A stretch of DNA of 64,000 nucleotides from Chersky-840 sp963810195 (lineage in GTDB: Bacteria > Actinomycetota > Acidimicrobiia > Acidimicrobiales > UBA8190). Position numbers and translations under genes: made by a program. The stretch is from positions 744,001 to 808,000 of the forward strand of contig CAWEMO010000002.1 of the NCBI GenBank assembly GCA_963810195.1. The letters are read 5' to 3'. The notes under the pieces were generated by a model that was not told the origin of the DNA, did no database searches, and worked only from the letters and a program-made list of their open reading frames with translations. Within the stretch, counting starts at the first letter, position 1. Every line of letters begins with the position of its first letter. Of this stretch, positions 8,341-18,164 are shown in pieces.

Positions 8341-8517
8341 AGTGCTCCCTCGGAGGCGGTGCTCCCTCAGAGGCAGTGCTCCCTCAGAGGCAGTGCTCCC
8401 TCAGAGGCAGTGCTCCCTCAGAGGCAGTGCTCCCTCAGAGGCAGTGCTCCCTCAGAGGCGGTGCTCCCTCAGAGGCAGTGCTCCCTCAGAGGCGGTGCTC
8501 CCTCAGAGGCGGTGCTC
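8341..8517. repeat. 17-bp tandem repeat (VNTR), about 10.4 copies
   Basis: Ten full copies plus a partial one of AGTGCTCCCTCAGAGGC fill the convergent spacer between the GrpB-family gene and bioB. Copies are almost identical: A/G variation at position 1 and one C-to-G-strand change (CGGAGG) in copy 1. Because 17 is not a multiple of 3, any translation shows a 17-residue period, which does not indicate a protein. Each unit holds a small CCTC-A-GAGG inverted repeat. The partial copy abuts the bioB stop codon. Confidence 0.95.
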
Positions 8518-9617
8518 TACAGCGCGGCGGTGAGCGCCCCGAGCGGCATGCGGAGGTCCTCGAGCATGCGGAGGTCCTCCTCGGGCGACCGGCCCAGGGT
8601 CGTGAGGTAGTTGCCGACGATGAGCGCGTTGATGCCCGCCGTCATGCCCATGGCCTGGAGGTCGCGCAATGTGACCTCTCGGCCCCCGGCGTAGCGCAGG
8701 ATCACACCCGGAAGCGCCAGGCGGAAGAGCGCGATCCACCGGATGGCGTCCCACGCCGCCACCACCGGCCGGTCACCGAGGGGAGTGCCCGGGCGCGGGT
8801 TCAGGAAGTTGACGGGCACCTCGGTGGGGTCGAGCTCACGCAGCTGGAGGAGGAGCTCGACGCGCTGGGCGTCGCTCTCGCCCATGCCCAGAAGGGCGCC
8901 GCAGCACAGCTCCATCCCGTGGGCGCGCACCAGCCGGCACGTGTCGGCGCGCTCGTCCCAGCCGTGGGTGCTGACCACGCCGGGGAAGTAGGAGCGGGCC
9001 GTCTCGAGGTTGTGGTTGTAGCGGTGCACCCCGCCCGCGGCGAGCCGCCGCGCCTGGTCGTCGGTGAGGATGCCGGCGGACACGGCAACGTTGAGACCCG
9101 TCTGCTCCCGGACGAGGGGCACGAGCTCGAGCAGGCGCCCCAGGATGCGCTCGTCGGGTCCGCGCACAGCGAGGACGATGCAGAACTCCGACGCGCCCAG
9201 GGCGGCGGTCTCCGCCGCGGCCCGCAGGACCTCGTCGGTGTCGAGGAAGGGGGTGGCCTTCACCGGAGTATCGAAGCGCGACGACTGCGAGCAGAAGTGG
9301 CAGTCCTCGGGGCACCCTCCCGTCTTGGCCGACAGGATGCCCTCCACCTCGACGGTGGGCCCGCACCACGCCAGTCGCACCTCGTGCGCCAACGACGCAA
9401 GGCCCGTCACCGACTGGTCGGGCACCACAGCGAGGTCCACCAATTCGTCGGCTTCCAGGAGGCGGTGCTCGTCGAGCAGGGCCACCGCGGCGCGGGCGAG
9501 GGCGGCCCGTGCCCCGGACACGTCAGGAGGCGCGGGGAGCTGCACGGGGCAGGGCTCGACGGGCGCTCGGAGGGAGACGGTGCTACGCGTGGGGGAGGCG
9601 ATAGCGTCGGCGGGCAC
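8517..9617 (-). CDS. bioB: biotin synthase
   Basis: A 366-aa radical SAM enzyme that inserts sulfur into dethiobiotin, the last step of biotin synthesis. The AdoMet [4Fe-4S] motif is GGCPEDCHFCSQSSRF (CxxxCxxC) at about residues 98-113. YNHNLETARSYF, GLNVAVSAGIL and the C-terminal VILRYAGGREV match BioB. The first 50 residues are an Ala/Val-rich extension longer than in E. coli. I chose the GTG at 9617 because it sits 50 bp from the divergent acyl-CoA dehydrogenase start; the frame stays open upstream but there overlaps that gene. No other bio genes are nearby. Confidence 0.9.
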   Translation of the reverse strand: MPADAIASPTRSTVSLRAPVEPCPVQLPAPPDVSGARAALARAAVALLDEHRLLEADELVDLAVVPDQSVTGLASLAHEVRLAWCGPTVEVEGILSAKTGGCPEDCHFCSQSSRFDTPVKATPFLDTDEVLRAAAETAALGASEFCIVLAVRGPDERILGRLLELVPLVREQTGLNVAVSAGILTDDQARRLAAGGVHRYNHNLETARSYFPGVVSTHGWDERADTCRLVRAHGMELCCGALLGMGESDAQRVELLLQLRELDPTEVPVNFLNPRPGTPLGDRPVVAAWDAIRWIALFRLALPGVILRYAGGREVTLRDLQAMGMTAGINALIVGNYLTTLGRSPEEDLRMLEDLRMPLGALTAAL

Positions 9618-9666
9618 CGGAACACGGTAGCGGCCGGCCCCGAGGCGCTCGAACAGGAGGCAGGCC

Positions 9667-10965
9667 GTGGCGTGGGACTTCGAGACCGAACCTGAGTACG
9701 AGGCCAAGCTGGCCTGGGCGCGTGCCTTGGTGGACGAGGAGGTCCTGCCCCTCGAGACCCTCGACCTCGAGGGCGACGACCTCTTGAAGGCGATCCGCCC
9801 CCTGCAGGAAGAGGTCAAGCGCGAGGGCCTGTGGGCCGCGCACCTGCCGCCCGAGCTGGGGGGCATGGGCTTCGGCCAGGTCCGGCTGGGACTGCTGCAC
9901 GAGGTGCTGGGGCGCTGCTTCCTGGCGCCGGTCATCTTCGGCAACAACGCGCCGGACTCGGGCAACGCCGAGCTGCTGGCGGTGGGGATCGAGGCCAGCG
10001 GGCGCGACGAGCAGCGCACGCGATGGCTCGAGCCCTTGTTGGAGGGCAAGCTCCGCAGCGCGTTCTCCATGACCGAGCCCGGTGCGGGGGCGGACCCGAC
10101 CCTCATCGCCACCACGGCGGTGCGCGACGGCGAGGAGTGGGTGATCAACGGTCACAAGTGGTTCACGTCCAACGGGTCGGTCGCCGACTTCCTCATCGTC
10201 ATGTGCGTCACCAACCCCGACGTCCACCCCTACGCGGGGTGCTCGATGGTCCTCGTGCCGGCCGACGCCCCCGGGGTCGACATCGTCCGCGACGTCCCCA
10301 CCATGGAGCACCCCTTCCCGCACTTCGGGAGGTTCGGCGGCCATTCCGAGATCATCTACCGCGACGTGCGCGTGCCGGCGGAGAACCTGGTGGGGAACGA
10401 GGGAGACGGATTCCGCCTGGCCCAGATGCGGCTGGGGCCGGGCCGCATCCACCACTGCATGCGATGGCTGGGCCAGTCCCGGCGCGCCTTCGACATGCTG
10501 TGCGAGCGGGCGGTGTCGCGCCATCTCCACGGGTCGTTGCTGGCCGACAAGCAGATGGTCCAGAGCTGGGTGGCCGACTCCATGGCCGAGATGGCGGCGG
10601 CGCGGCTCATGACCCTGCACGCGGCGTGGAAGATGGACCGCGACGGCGCGCCGGCGGCCCGCGTGGAGATCGCCATGATCAAGTACTTCGGCGCGGGAGT
10701 CCTCTACAACGTGATCGACCGCGCCATCCAGGCGCACGGCTCGCTCGGGTTCTCGACCGACATGCCGCTCGAGCACATGTACCGCGCCGCGCGCGCGGCC
10801 CGCATCTACGACGGGCCCGACGAGGTGCACAAGGTCACCGTGGCCCGGCAGGTGCTCAAGCGCTATGCGCCGGCGGAGGTCCCCACCGAGCACGTCCCCA
10901 CGCGGCGCGAGGCGGCGCAGAGGAAATTCGCCGACCTCCTGGCCGAGGTCAGCGCCAACGACTGA
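9667..10965 (+). CDS. acyl-CoA dehydrogenase family protein
   Basis: A 432-aa FAD flavoenzyme that would oxidise an acyl-CoA at the alpha-beta position. FAD/substrate signature FSMTEPGAGADPTLI lies at about residues 137-151, WVINGHKWFTSNG follows, and the C-terminal QAHGSLGFSTDMPLEHMYRAAR and IYDGPDEVHK match the family. The catalytic Glu is not assigned with certainty. Start is GTG with AGGAGG 7 bp upstream. It diverges from bioB. The stop codon lies in a 17-bp tandem duplication. Confidence 0.9.
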   Translation: MAWDFETEPEYEAKLAWARALVDEEVLPLETLDLEGDDLLKAIRPLQEEVKREGLWAAHLPPELGGMGFGQVRLGLLHEVLGRCFLAPVIFGNNAPDSGNAELLAVGIEASGRDEQRTRWLEPLLEGKLRSAFSMTEPGAGADPTLIATTAVRDGEEWVINGHKWFTSNGSVADFLIVMCVTNPDVHPYAGCSMVLVPADAPGVDIVRDVPTMEHPFPHFGRFGGHSEIIYRDVRVPAENLVGNEGDGFRLAQMRLGPGRIHHCMRWLGQSRRAFDMLCERAVSRHLHGSLLADKQMVQSWVADSMAEMAAARLMTLHAAWKMDRDGAPAARVEIAMIKYFGAGVLYNVIDRAIQAHGSLGFSTDMPLEHMYRAARAARIYDGPDEVHKVTVARQVLKRYAPAEVPTEHVPTRREAAQRKFADLLAEVSAND

Positions 10966-10985
10966 GCGGCGCCAACGACTGAGCG
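10952..10985. repeat. 17-bp tandem duplication spanning a stop codon
   Basis: GCGCCAACGACTGAGCG is present twice, back to back and without mismatch. The first copy contains the last codons and TGA of the acyl-CoA dehydrogenase gene. The second puts another TGA in a different frame 17 bp later. Confidence 0.9.
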
Positions 10986-11081
10986 GGGACCGTATTTGAC
11001 GATTCCGACGCCGGTCTGACCAAATCAAGCGATGACCTGCCCGCCGCTGTCGACGCGCGCCCCGATCACGAAGGAGCCCGG

Positions 11082-11918
11082 ATGCGGGTGACGATCTGCG
11101 GGGCGCGAGGGTCGACTCCCGCCTCTGGCCCCGAGCACGTGCGCTACGGGGGACATACCTCGTGCGTGGCGCTGTCGCACGACGGCGAGCGCCCGAGCCT
11201 CGTGCTCGACTCCGGCACCGGCATCCGCCTCGTCACGCAGATCCTGGGCGGGCATCCCTTCTCGGGGTCGATCGTGCTGGGGCACCTGCACTGGGACCAC
11301 ACCCAGGGCCTACCGTTCTTCGCCGCCGCCGACCACCCCGACGCCCGGTCCGACTTCTACATGCCGGCCCAGGGTGACGCCGAGGAGATCCTTCGTCGCG
11401 TCATGTCACCGCCGCACTTCCCGATCACGCCGGCCGACCTGCGCGGGGCGTGGACGTTCTCCGGGCTCGAACCGGGCACCGAGCACGACATCGAGGGATT
11501 CACGGTCCTTGCCTTGGAGATCCCGCACAAGGGGGGCCGCACCTTCGGTTTCCGCGTCTCGGACGCCACGGCCACGATCGCCTATCTGTCGGATCACTGC
11601 CCCACCGCCTTCGGCCCCGGGCCCGACGGGCTGGGGGAATACCACGAGGCGGCCGTCGGCCTGGCCCGTGACTGCGACCTCCTCTTCCACGACGCCCAGT
11701 ACCTCGACGAGGAGCTCGAGAGGCGGGCGAGCTTCGGGCACGCCGCGTGCGGCTACGCCGTGCGCCTGGGTGAGCGCGCCGGGGCCCGGCGCGTCCTGCT
11801 GTACCACCACGACCCCCCGCGCACCGACGACGAGATCGACGCGGTGGTGGCCTCCTACGCGGGGGCGCCCGTCGAGGTGGACGCGGCGGCGGAGGGCATG
11901 GTCATCGACCTCCCCTGA
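11082..11918 (+). CDS. MBL-fold metallo-hydrolase
   Basis: A 278-aa metallo-beta-lactamase-fold protein. The metal motif HLHWDHTQG (HxHxDH) is at about residues 68-76, with a later His in EIPHKGG, the Asp in YLSDHC and FHDAQY, and GHA near residue 220. The overall layout resembles RNase Z/PhnP-like and cyclic phosphodiesterase branches (Lactamase_B_2), so phosphodiesterase activity is possible but not shown. The N-terminal RVTICGARGSTPA strand is typical. Start ATG follows GAAGGAG. It converges with the FAD oxidoreductase gene. Confidence 0.85.
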   Translation: MRVTICGARGSTPASGPEHVRYGGHTSCVALSHDGERPSLVLDSGTGIRLVTQILGGHPFSGSIVLGHLHWDHTQGLPFFAAADHPDARSDFYMPAQGDAEEILRRVMSPPHFPITPADLRGAWTFSGLEPGTEHDIEGFTVLALEIPHKGGRTFGFRVSDATATIAYLSDHCPTAFGPGPDGLGEYHEAAVGLARDCDLLFHDAQYLDEELERRASFGHAACGYAVRLGERAGARRVLLYHHDPPRTDDEIDAVVASYAGAPVEVDAAAEGMVIDLP

Positions 11919-11946
11919 CCCCGGTGCGGCCTGCGACCGGAGTCCT

Positions 11947-13491
11947 TCAGATGCGGTGCCGGTGCCGGTCGAAGAGCACGCGCCACGCGCAGTTGTGCCC
12001 GGCCATGCCGTGCACGCCCCCACCCGGATGGGTCGAGGCGGAGCAGAGGTAGAGGCCCTTCACGGGTGTGGCGTACCCGAACCATCCCGGCACGGGCCGG
12101 AAGACCAGTTGCTGGTCGAGGGCGCTCGACCCCGCCCCAGGTCGCCCCCCACCAGGTTGGGGTTCTCGTGCTCGAGGTCCTGGGGGGTGCGCACCGCGGT
12201 GCCGACCACCCGGGCGCGCAACCCGGGGGCGTGGTCCTCGAGCCGGTCCAAGACGACCTCGAGGAAGGCGTCCTTCGACTTGGCCCAGGAGCCGGTATGG
12301 CACGGCACGGGCGGCACGTGGGTCTCGATCCACAGCGTGTGGCCGCCGGCCGGGGCGCGGCTGGGGTCGGCCACGCTCTGTTGGCCCACGATGAGCATGG
12401 GCCGGGCGGGGAGGATCCCCTGTCGCGCCCCGTGGGCCGCCTCGGCCATGGCGTCGAGGTCGCCGGTGAGGTGCACGACACCGGTCTCCGCCAGTCCGGG
12501 CGACGCCCACGGCGCGGGCCCGTCGAGGGCCAGGTCGACCTTGAACACCCCTGTCCCGTACCGGAAGCGCCGCAGCCCCGCCAGGTAGCGCGGAGGCAGC
12601 AGCTGCGTGTCCAGCAGCCCGCCGAGCAACGCCCGGGGCCCGGTGTCGGCCACGACGGCCCGTCGAGCGCGCACGACCGCCCCCCCGGCGATCTCGACCC
12701 CCGTCACCCGGTTGCGCTCGACGACGACCCGTGTGACCTCGGAGGAGGTCTCGACCGTGCCACCGGCGGCGGTGACCGTGTCGACCAGGGCGCTGGCCAA
12801 CCGGCGCGCCCCTCCGACGGGCACCGGCATCCCGTGGTGCTGGGCCGCCAGAGCGAGGATGACGCGGGGGGACGCTGCCGGGGGCGTCGACCGGGACGTC
12901 CGCATGCGACACCCCGGCGGCCAGCAGCGCCCGGGCCGCGGGATCGGCGAGGCGCTCGGCACACAGCACGTCCATCGGGCCCAGGAGCATCTGCGTGGTG
13001 GCGAGCAGGCCCTGACGTCGGGCCCGGCGGGCGAAGGTGAGGCCGGCGCGCGGCGCGCCCACCGGCCCGAGCATCATGCGCAGGAAGACGTTCCCGACGT
13101 CGCACCACCAGCGGTAGAGCTCGAGCCAGGCGGGCCCGTCCGCGCCGGCGCGCCGGGCCAGCCCATCCGCCGTGCGCTGCGGGTCGGCGTGGCACACGGC
13201 GGCGTGCTCGGGGGACACGGCGGCGGCGACGGGGGCCGGGAATTGCGCCGACTCGACAGAACGGTCGAGCCCGAGCTCGGTCAGCACCGGGGAGGAGTGC
13301 AGCAACCCGTAGAAGGCGGAGTAGGTGTCGTGGACGTACCCGGGAATCGTGTGTTCGGCACTGTGCACGGCACCCCCCGCCACCGCGGAGCGCTCCAGGA
13401 GCGTGACCCGCCAGCCGGCACGCGCCAGCAGGGCGCCGGCCACGAGCCCGTTGGGCCCCGACCCGATCACCACTGCGTCGACGTCGTCCAC
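11947..13491 (-). pseudogene. phytoene-desaturase-like FAD oxidoreductase with two compensating frameshifts
   Basis: A member of the NAD(P)/FAD-dependent oxidoreductase family related to CrtI-type desaturases, about 515 codons. The N-terminal dinucleotide motif AVVIGSGPNGLVAGALLA is intact. The frame shifts at the C runs near 12866-12890, continues through GGARRLASALVDTV and IETHVPPVPCHTGSW, then returns to the first frame near 12121-12145. The C-terminal signature GLYLCSASTHPGGGVHGMAG is intact. Both breaks lie next to homopolymer runs and restore the frame, which argues for indel errors rather than true decay. The substrate is unknown. Confidence 0.8.
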
Positions 13492-13537
13492 CCGCCGGCC
13501 GCCTAGGCACGCCCGCGGGGAGACGCGAGGTGTTGGG

Positions 13538-14538
13538 TCAGCGCTGTTCCTCGCGCCGGTGGCCGCTGCTCAACTCTGCCAGGGCGTCGCGGTCGATGGT
13601 CTCGGCCGACGCCACCGCCAGCTTGCAGGCCGTGACGGCCCGGATCGTCGAGGTGCGGCGTCCCCCTTCGAGCACCGCCCGCTCGCCGTGCATGGACCCC
13701 GGCCCGTACTCCGCCAACCGCTCCCCGTCGACCTCGATGCGCACGACGCCGTCGAGGACGAGCAACAGGTCGTTCTCCTCTGCGCCCTGCTCGGTGATGA
13801 CGGACCCGGCCTTGAAGGTCCGGACCTTGGGCTTGGCGCCGCCCTGCATGAGGGTCAGCGAGAGCTGGCGTTCGAGGGCTGTCTCCACCTCGGTGGTGAG
13901 CACCTCGGAGTCGCGGTCGCCCCAGGGGCTGTGCTTGCCGAAGGCGCGGCGGTACCAGTTCGAGAAGTCGATCATCCCCGACTTGAGCGAGAGCTTGCCG
14001 TCGTGGTCATAGACCCAGTGCCGGGGGAAGCTGCTGGCTCCGGAGAGGGCGAACGACGAGGAACCGTCGGCGCGCATCGTCAGCGCGAGCGTGGTCCAGG
14101 CCAGCGGAGCCGCGAATTGCACGTACGGGGCCCGGCGTACCCGGCGAGGTGCGGGGACGCCGGTACGGCCCCCGGCGGTCTGGAAGAAGGTCACTTCGGT
14201 CGCGCCGACGACGGATCGGGTTGCAGGTCGGGGAGGGAGATGGCTTCGAAGGCGACCTGCTTCTTGCCCAGCTGCAGCAAGGTCGAGCAGATCGCCCGCC
14301 GCCGTCCTGGCAGTGACCGACGATGCGGCCGCCGTCCACGTCGACCCAGGCGCTGAGACGGTTGGCGAACCGGAAGCGCCCGTCGCGCGCCGGAGCGTGT
14401 CGAGATCCTCGATCACATCGGGCGGCGGCTGGTCGTAGTGCGCACGCCCGTCTCGAAGGGCATCTTGGTCATGCCGCCCACCGCCTCGGACGGGATCCAG
14501 GAGATGGACGTGACAGAGGACTTGATGCGCGTGGCGCT
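13538..14538 (-). pseudogene. cyclic nucleotide-binding-domain-like protein, frameshifted N-terminal half
   Basis: The C-terminal 220 residues read cleanly: TAGGRTGVPAPRRVRRAPYV, FPRHWVYDHDGKLSLKSGMIDF, then a cyclic-nucleotide-binding fold (VRTFKAGSVITEQG, LLLVLDGVVRIEVDG, MHGERAVLEGGRRTSTIRA). The N-terminal third is spread over three frames: fragments SSVTSISWIPSEAVGG, RFRFANRLSAWVDVDGGRI and GKKQVAFEAISLPDLQP are each recognisable as the same actinobacterial family. At least three indels separate them. The original start should lie near 14535, but no start codon is left there. Function unknown, probably regulatory. Confidence 0.7.
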
Positions 14539-14628
14539 CCCCGCTCGATCGCTCCCCGAACAGTACCGACCGCGGCGCCCGCCGCCCAGGGTGGGGGCGG
14601 TGTCGGTCGGATGGGAGTGGTGTCCCCG

Positions 14629-14657
14629 CCGGTCAGGCCCGGTCAGGCCGGTCAGGC
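14629..14657. repeat. 9-10-bp triplicate spanning a stop codon
   Basis: CCGGTCAGGC, CCGGTCAGG and CCGGTCAGGC follow one another. The TCA in the third copy is the complement of the TGA stop of the downstream-reading P450 gene on the minus strand. Confidence 0.75.
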
Positions 14658-15873
14658 TGCCACGAAGCGCAGCTCAGCCCGCCGGACCCCGGTGACCACG
14701 GACGAGGGGCCGCGCTCCATGGGGCCCACCCGGGCCACACCGGCGAAGCGGTCGAGCAGCTCGTCGAGCACCACCCGGCCCTCGTAGCCGGGCCAGCGGT
14801 GGCCCCCAAGGCAGAAGTGGTTGCCCTGCCCGAAGGCGAGATGGGGGTTCGGGTAGTCGCGCCCCACGCCTCGAAGGTCGACGCACCGGGGCCGAAGGCG
14901 TCCTCGTCGCGGTTCGGCCGATGCGAACAGCATGAGCACGGTTCGCCCTCGGCGATGGCGACGCCCCCCACCCCGGTGTCACGGGTGGCGGTCCGCATGA
15001 ACGACACCACCGGCGAGGACCACCGGAGCATCTCCTCCACCGCCCCCGGTTACGAGGCGGACGGTCGGCCCGGAGCCGAGCCCATTGCCCGGGGTGGTCG
15101 GCGAATCCGAGGAGGCCCCGGAGCTGAAGAGTCGCGTGGTGGTCTCGTTCCCGGCCACCAACAGCTGTACGAGGAACATGGCCGAGCTCGTCGTCGCTCA
15201 GGCTGCTCCCCGTCCAGCTCGACCTGCGCCAGCTGGGGTGAGGACGTCGTCGCGGGGCGCGCCCGGCGGTCCTTGGCCGCACGCCGACGAGATACTTCGA
15301 CCACTCGCCCATCCAGCCGCGCGCGCCGCTCCCCGGGCCAGTCCGTGGCCCCGGGGATGACGGCCTCGGACCACTCGTAGCAGCGCTCCCACTCGTCCGT
15401 CGGGCACACCGAGGATCTCCCCCATCACCTGGAGGGGAAGCGGCACACTGAGCTGCGGCGTGACGACGTCGGTGGCCGCCGTCCCTCTCGATGCGCGCCA
15501 CCAGGGCGGCGGTGCGCGGGCCCGGACCACGGGCTCGAGGGCGCGCACCACCGAGGGCTTGAAGGTGGGCTGCACCAGCCGCCGGTAGCTGGTGTGCACC
15601 GGTGGATCCGAGTGCATGATCGTCGGCGGCGACTTGTATGTGGTCTCCGATCTCCTCGACCAGGATCCCCCGGCCCGGAGAAGGTGTCGTGGTCGACACT
15701 CGATCGCTCGACACATCCGTGTTGGCGGATGGCCCAGAATCCCCGCTCCCCGTTCCACGCCACCGGCGCCTCGGCCCGGAGGCGGCCAAGAGGGGGTGGG
15801 GGTCGGTGTTGTAGAGCTCCGGGTCGGGCAAGCGGGCCGCCAGCGTCCGGCCCGGTCGCCCCCGTTCCGACAC
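14652..15873 (-). pseudogene. cytochrome P450, disrupted by several frameshifts
   Basis: All P450 landmarks are present but in different frames: LAARLPDPELYNTDPHPLLA near the GTG at 15873, the MHSDPPVHTSYRRLVQPTF segment, VMGEILGVPD, the I-helix LLVAGNETTT, EEMLRWSSPV (ExxR helix region) and the heme loop AFGQGNHFCLGG near 14800. The total span is 407 codons, the usual length for a bacterial P450. Retained length with many 1-base shifts points to indel errors or very recent inactivation. The substrate cannot be guessed. It is followed by the cyclic-nucleotide-binding-like gene on the same strand. Confidence 0.75.
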
Positions 15874-16038
15874 GGCCCGTGACCCTACGACCCGAGGCCG
15901 TTGCCGGATGTGGCTCGGAAGGGTTACCACCGGGCAAGTCAAAGGTGGGCGAAGCACCGGGGGGCGGGTCGGCGAAGTGCGGGGGACGGCGCGCGGTGAG
16001 TGCAGCCACACCCTTCGTTCGAAGTCGGCGGCCGGTCA

Positions 16039-16793
16039 TCATACCCGGAGCCGCGCCTCGGCGTCGCGCGGCGCGGCGGCGGCGTCCCGGTGCAGGTCCG
16101 AGTACAGCTGGAAGTCGGCGGCGGCCAGTGACGCCGGGGAGACTTCGGTCGCCAGGACACGGCCGTGGCAGTGGACGGTGCCCGGGAGCTCTTCCCCCGA
16201 CGTCACCGGGTTGACGAGCCCCATCTCGGCCGCTTCTTCGGCGAGGACCACCCGGCTCGACAACAGGATGTCGGCGGCCCGGGTGAGGCCGACCAGCCGG
16301 GGCAGCAGCCACGACAACCCGAATTCCGCGGGAAGGCCGAGCCGCCCGTGGGCCGCGGTGAACTCGGCGCCGGCGGCGGCGAAGCGCAGATCGCAGAAAC
16401 ACGCCAGCGCGAACCCCACGCCGGCCGTCGGCGCCGTTCAACGGCGGCGATGATAGGTTTCGGGATGCCGAACTGGTAGGCGAACCGGCGTCCAATTCGG
16501 GGCGGACCCCGAATCCCGGGGCTCCTGATCTCCGCTCCGGTCCCGGGGTCGTACCGACCGTGTTCGACGTGGCCCTCGAGCGCCCGGGTGTCCGCACCCG
16601 CGCAGAAACCACGTCCCGCGCCGGTGACGACATACGTGCACCGAGCGGTTGGCCGCCGCCCTGGCCGAGGAGGGACCGGTACTCGGCGTTCATCCGACCC
16701 GTCCAGGCGTTGAGCCGCTCGGGCCGGTCAAGGTGATAGTCGCAACAGCCTCGTGACCTCGTAGCGGGTCACCTTCAGCTCGCCGAGCTCCAC
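16039..16793 (-). pseudogene. enoyl-CoA hydratase/isomerase family, frameshifted
   Basis: A crotonase-fold gene of about 251 codons, the normal length. The C-terminal part reads well: GFALACFCDLRFAAAGAEFT, HGRLGLPAEFGLSWLLPRLVG, AAEMGLVNPV. Upstream pieces YQFGIPKPIIAA, RLNAWTGRMNAEYRSLL and VELGELKVTRYEVT lie in other frames. Around 16730-16760 two single-base losses explain the breaks (ACGGAGG read as ACGAGG, ACCCTTG read as ACCTTG), both in short homopolymers. Start is the GTG at 16793. With the P450 and acyl-CoA dehydrogenase it suggests lipid or sterol side-chain catabolism. Confidence 0.72.
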
Positions 16794-16963
16794 GTCACCT
16801 CTCCTCCCGGGGCCCGAGACCTGGCATCGCAGACTCGGCAGCCGGCATGCCGCACCGTTGTCCCGCTGTTGGCCGTCGAGGCGCTCAAATTCGCCCCGGC
16901 ACTGCCGATCATTCTCCACGGACACCTTCAGTTCCAACCCCATACTCCAGCATCCCCAATGTC

Positions 16964-16993
16964 GAGAACCCCCACCGCCCGGTGGGGGTTCTC
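16964..16993. terminator. 13-bp perfect hairpin, terminator-like
   Basis: A perfect 13-bp stem (16964-16976 with 16981-16993) closes a GCCC loop: GAGAACCCCCACC paired with GGTGGGGGTTCTC. It lies in the divergent spacer between the enoyl-CoA hydratase and MpaB genes, where a terminator is not expected. A short unannotated RNA or a decayed gene upstream could account for it. The rest of the 277-bp spacer (16794-17070) shows nothing I can name. Confidence 0.6.
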
Positions 16994-17070
16994 GCGTCCG
17001 GGGACTTTTCGCGGGCGCCGACCACGCCGAAGGACGGGTCCCGGTCGCGCCCTCCGCCTACCATCGCACC

Positions 17071-18055
17071 GTGTACCACGTCACCCCCCGCGCTGGGCGC
17101 CCTCGACCCCGAGTCGCCACCGCCGTTCGGGCGCGACAGCGTGGTCCGCACGGCGGTGGCGGAGCCCGTCGCCCGCTGCTCGTCCAGCGGGCCCCGTGAT
17201 GGAAGTCGCCCATCCCAAGGTGGCCGCCGCGGTCGCAGACCACAGCGAATTCCAGAGGCGCCCCCTCATGCGGGCGTGGGTAACCGCCGACACCGCCCTC
17301 CGGCTCGTCTTCGGCGACGACAGACGTCGCGCGAGCTGCAGCCCGTCAGATCTACGGGGTCCACGATCACATCAGCGGCATGTCGGAGAACCGGGCCCCA
17401 CCGGGACCGGACCGGACGAGCCCGGGGGTGAGCACGTCGCCTATACGGCACACGACGCCACCCTCTTGCCGTGGGTGTGGGCAACGCCTGCTCGACACCG
17501 CCGAGACGGCGTTACACCCGCTGGGTGCGCCCGCTCGACCCGGCGGAGTCCCGGGCCTTCGACGACGAGATGCGGGCCTTCGGGCGCTTCTTCGGCATTC
17601 CCGACGAGTTGCTCCCCGCCGACCGACAGGCGTTCAGCCGCTACCTCGACGACATGTTGGAAGGCGGGCTCCTGGGCACAAGCGAGGCGAGCCGGTCACT
17701 GGCCCGCCGGGTCCTGTGGTTCGAGCACCGTGCCGTCCCCTCCCCGCTCGTCCGGGTGGAACGGGTGCTCGCCCTGGCCACGCTCGACACCCGCGTCGTC
17801 GACCGGCTCGAGATCCGTCCCGAGCCCGCCGACGTCGACCTCGGCCTCAGGCTCGACGCCCTGCTCCGCTCCCAGTACCGGCGCCTGCCGCTTCCACCCC
17901 GGGTCCTCCCGGCCTTGTACGTCCTGATGCGGCGGCCCAGCGTGGGCCTCGCCGGGCGGGTCCGGGCCACGTGGGATCGCACCCGGGCGTCTCCGGTGAT
18001 TGGATTTCCTCCATTTAACCACTTTGCAAGGTTATTACCCCGCTACAAGCGGTGA
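17071..18055 (+). pseudogene. MpaB-type oxygenase family protein (DUF2236), frameshifted
   Basis: A gene of about 328 codons of the ER-bound-oxygenase/latex-clearing-like family (DUF2236), members of which can bind heme. Recognisable pieces are FGRDSVVRTAVAEPV, MEVAHPKVAAAVADHSEF (typical AHP motif), RPLMRAWVTADTALRLVFGDD, AARQIYGVHDHISG and YTAHDATLLPWVWATLLDT in shifted frames. A clean C-terminal 190 residues begins near WVRPLDPAESRAFDDEMRAFGRFFGIP. Start GTG at 17071 is the best fit to the family. Breaks lie near 17180-17330 and 17500. Confidence 0.65.
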
Positions 18056-18164
18056 AAGGGGCCGCCGACCCTTGTGTTGTGGTCCCACCATGCTCCAGTA
18101 TTCTCACTGATGCCATATATTGCGGCACGCAGAGTGAAGTCAGAAGGGGAATCCCCCCCCGGTC

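Noticed and set aside
8341..8520. CRISPR array or repetitive protein
   Set aside because: The 17-bp units are directly adjacent with no spacers, and 17 is not a multiple of 3, so neither an array nor a repeat protein is supported.
9618..10148. N-terminal extension of biotin synthase on the minus strand
   Set aside because: It would overlap the divergent acyl-CoA dehydrogenase gene and shows no family match.
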